A stretch of DNA of 64,000 nucleotides, taken from positions 1 to 64,000 of the forward strand of contig NBIV01000149.1 of assembly GCA_003194525.1 (NCBI GenBank). The letters run 5' to 3'. This stretch comes from Gracilariopsis chorda. Its lineage: Eukaryota; Rhodophyta; Florideophyceae; Gracilariales; Gracilariaceae. The notes beneath the pieces are model-generated. The model ran no database searches, was not told the DNA's origin, and saw nothing but the letters and a program-made list of their open reading frames with translations. The position numbers and the translations under genes were made by a program. Of the stretch, positions 62,762 through 64,000 are shown piece after piece (position 1 is the stretch's first letter; each line of letters starts with the position of its first letter).

Positions 62762-64000
62762 CGAGCACATCCATTCCCATTAAGGCAGGAACGTCGGCTG
62801 ATATCACATCAAACAAAACCGGTATGGTGGGTATCCCCGGTGGTGTGTCCAAAGGGATCATCACTCTTCCTAAGGAGTCATATACTGAGTCCGCTAATCT
62901 GAACTTGCGATTGGATCGCAGTAGTCGTAACCTTTTCCCAATGCGGTGATATATCCTACGGGCTTCCATGATACCGATAACGGAGCGCGGTGCGCCTATG
63001 TCAACGCAAAAGCCAGGACGGAATCCCTTTTCAGTCCGTTTTGTGGACGAAGAACTGTAGACAGGAGTGAGGTCTACGAATTCCTTCCTGTGCCGGTTAC
63101 GTTCGACGCGTTTGCGCCTGGGGACGGTGCTGCGGTGGGCAGACACTTTAATTGGATGTCTAGGAGCAAGCGCACCTTCTAGGCATCCTGACGAAAATCC
63201 GAACGGTTCTTGAAGCGAACCTGCTTCCTTGGCACGATGTTAACCATAGGAGGTGAAGAAGTTGTGGAAGACAGATGCGTCTGGAATTCCCTTTCGTCCA
63301 TATGGTTGGTCAGATTAATTTCCTCTGAGGTATTCGGTTCATCCAAGTGGTCAGTAGATGTCATCGCGTAGAACGTTTCCGAATCTGTTGTCTCTTGTGG
63401 TTCCGGATCGGATTCAGATGAAGTTTCATCTTCCCTTAAGGCATTAACGACCTCTGAAAGGACGTGGATAGCTGGTGTTCCCTGTTTGAGGGATTGAGCT
63501 ACATTATTCCGAAGGCGGTTGAACCTCGAACCAGTTGGATGGTCCTTGGCGAAGTGTTCTTCGCTTCCACATGTATGGCACTGCATACGCTTGCCATCTT
63601 TCCCGATGGGGTTGCGGCGTTTGTTAGGCGTCCAAAAACGGCCCTTGTAACGGTTGGGAGGTATACCATATTGCTGGTAGAATGTACCGGTAGAGGAGTA
63701 TGAGGCACCACCAGAGACAGTCTTCTTATCTTCCTCTAATTGGATTTGTTCCCTAAGAGCGGTAACAAACCTATTAAAGGTGAACCTAGCGGTAGTCATC
63801 TGCGATATAGGAGTCTCTGCCCAAGATTGGGTAAGAACGGCCTTACGCAGGAACCGTTTCTTGTGCTCATCCGAACCGAATTGTGGGGGAGCCTGAGGAG
63901 TAAGGGCATTGATCTTGTCAACCAATTTGGTCAAACCTGAATCAGAGTCGGTCAGTTCTTTGTCCTTCATCACCTGATCGATGGTGATGCGTTCCAACTC
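62762..64000 (-). CDS. Copia gag and protease region
   Basis: Gag: the left part of the protein is outside the window; visible are FTFNRFVTALREQIQLEEDK and a zinc-knuckle-like CHTCGSEEHFAKDHP, followed by an acidic stretch with many Ser, Glu and Thr. Protease: GFCVDIGAPRSVIGI (active-site Asp in DIGA) and VPALMGMDVLDQ. Bounded on the left by the solo LTR and its TTGAT duplication. Confidence 0.82.

Larger units (their letters stand above)
58316..64000 (-). mobile_element. Ty1/copia element, broken by two solo LTRs
   Basis: Minus strand, running off the right edge of the window. In order from the right: gag with a zinc knuckle, protease, integrase, RT, RNase H, in copia order (integrase before RT). 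Two solo LTRs of the C family are inserted: 61929-62756 between protease and integrase, and 59093-59920 in the RT/RNase H part, each with its own 5-bp target duplication. Broken by these and a few smaller lesions. Older than both insertions. Confidence 0.88.

Overview
The window reads as nuclear DNA of a florideophyte red alga, most likely a Chondrus-type (Gigartinales) genome. This is inferred from gene content: a secreted vanadium-dependent haloperoxidase with a complete vanadate site, an ExDxxE family-16 glycoside hydrolase of the agarase/carrageenase type, a Golgi-type double glycosyltransferase, mostly intronless host genes, and host DNA broken up by nested Ty3/gypsy and Ty1/copia elements. 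No species marker is present, so the species is a guess.

Layout. 1-3396: 3' end of a chromodomain gypsy element (here C3), inserted in a second gypsy element, E0 (3397-6056). 6057-14605: host DNA with a possible pseudogene, a GH16 gene (9550-10524) and a head-to-head pair of paralogous secreted proteins (11061-11846 minus, 12699-13469 plus). 14611-30133: gypsy element H (target duplication CTACA), split by an 11.7-kb chromodomain element C1 (17692-29380, duplication CCAGA). 30139-38640: host DNA with a 495-residue secreted orphan (31441-32928), a LINE remnant (34225-34860) and a four-exon leukotriene-A4-hydrolase-type aminopeptidase (35290-37681 minus). 38646-50215: young element C2, same family as C1, abutting a truncated inverted E0-family LTR (50216-51026). 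51027-57540: host DNA with the haloperoxidase and the glycosyltransferase. About 57540-64000: a copia element on the minus strand, hit by two solo LTRs of the C family in opposite orientations.

Two features of the C family (C1, C2, C3) stand out. First, beside gag and a chromodomain pol, each copy carries a large ORF on the opposite strand, convergent with pol and starting next to the 3' LTR. It is recognisable in all three copies and matches no family I know. Second, the LTRs and the coding parts are packed with short perfect hairpins (stems of 4-7 bp, loops of 2-5 nt, typically CC...GG) every 20-40 bp. C1 and C2 keep the pairing while changing sequence in at least one stem. I see nothing similar in the host genes here. 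This is my main candidate for an undescribed system.

Host genes: the haloperoxidase (halogenated metabolites, peroxide removal), GH16 enzyme and glycosyltransferase fit red-algal cell-wall and defence biology, but nothing in the window shows that they form a cluster. All counts and alignments were done by eye.
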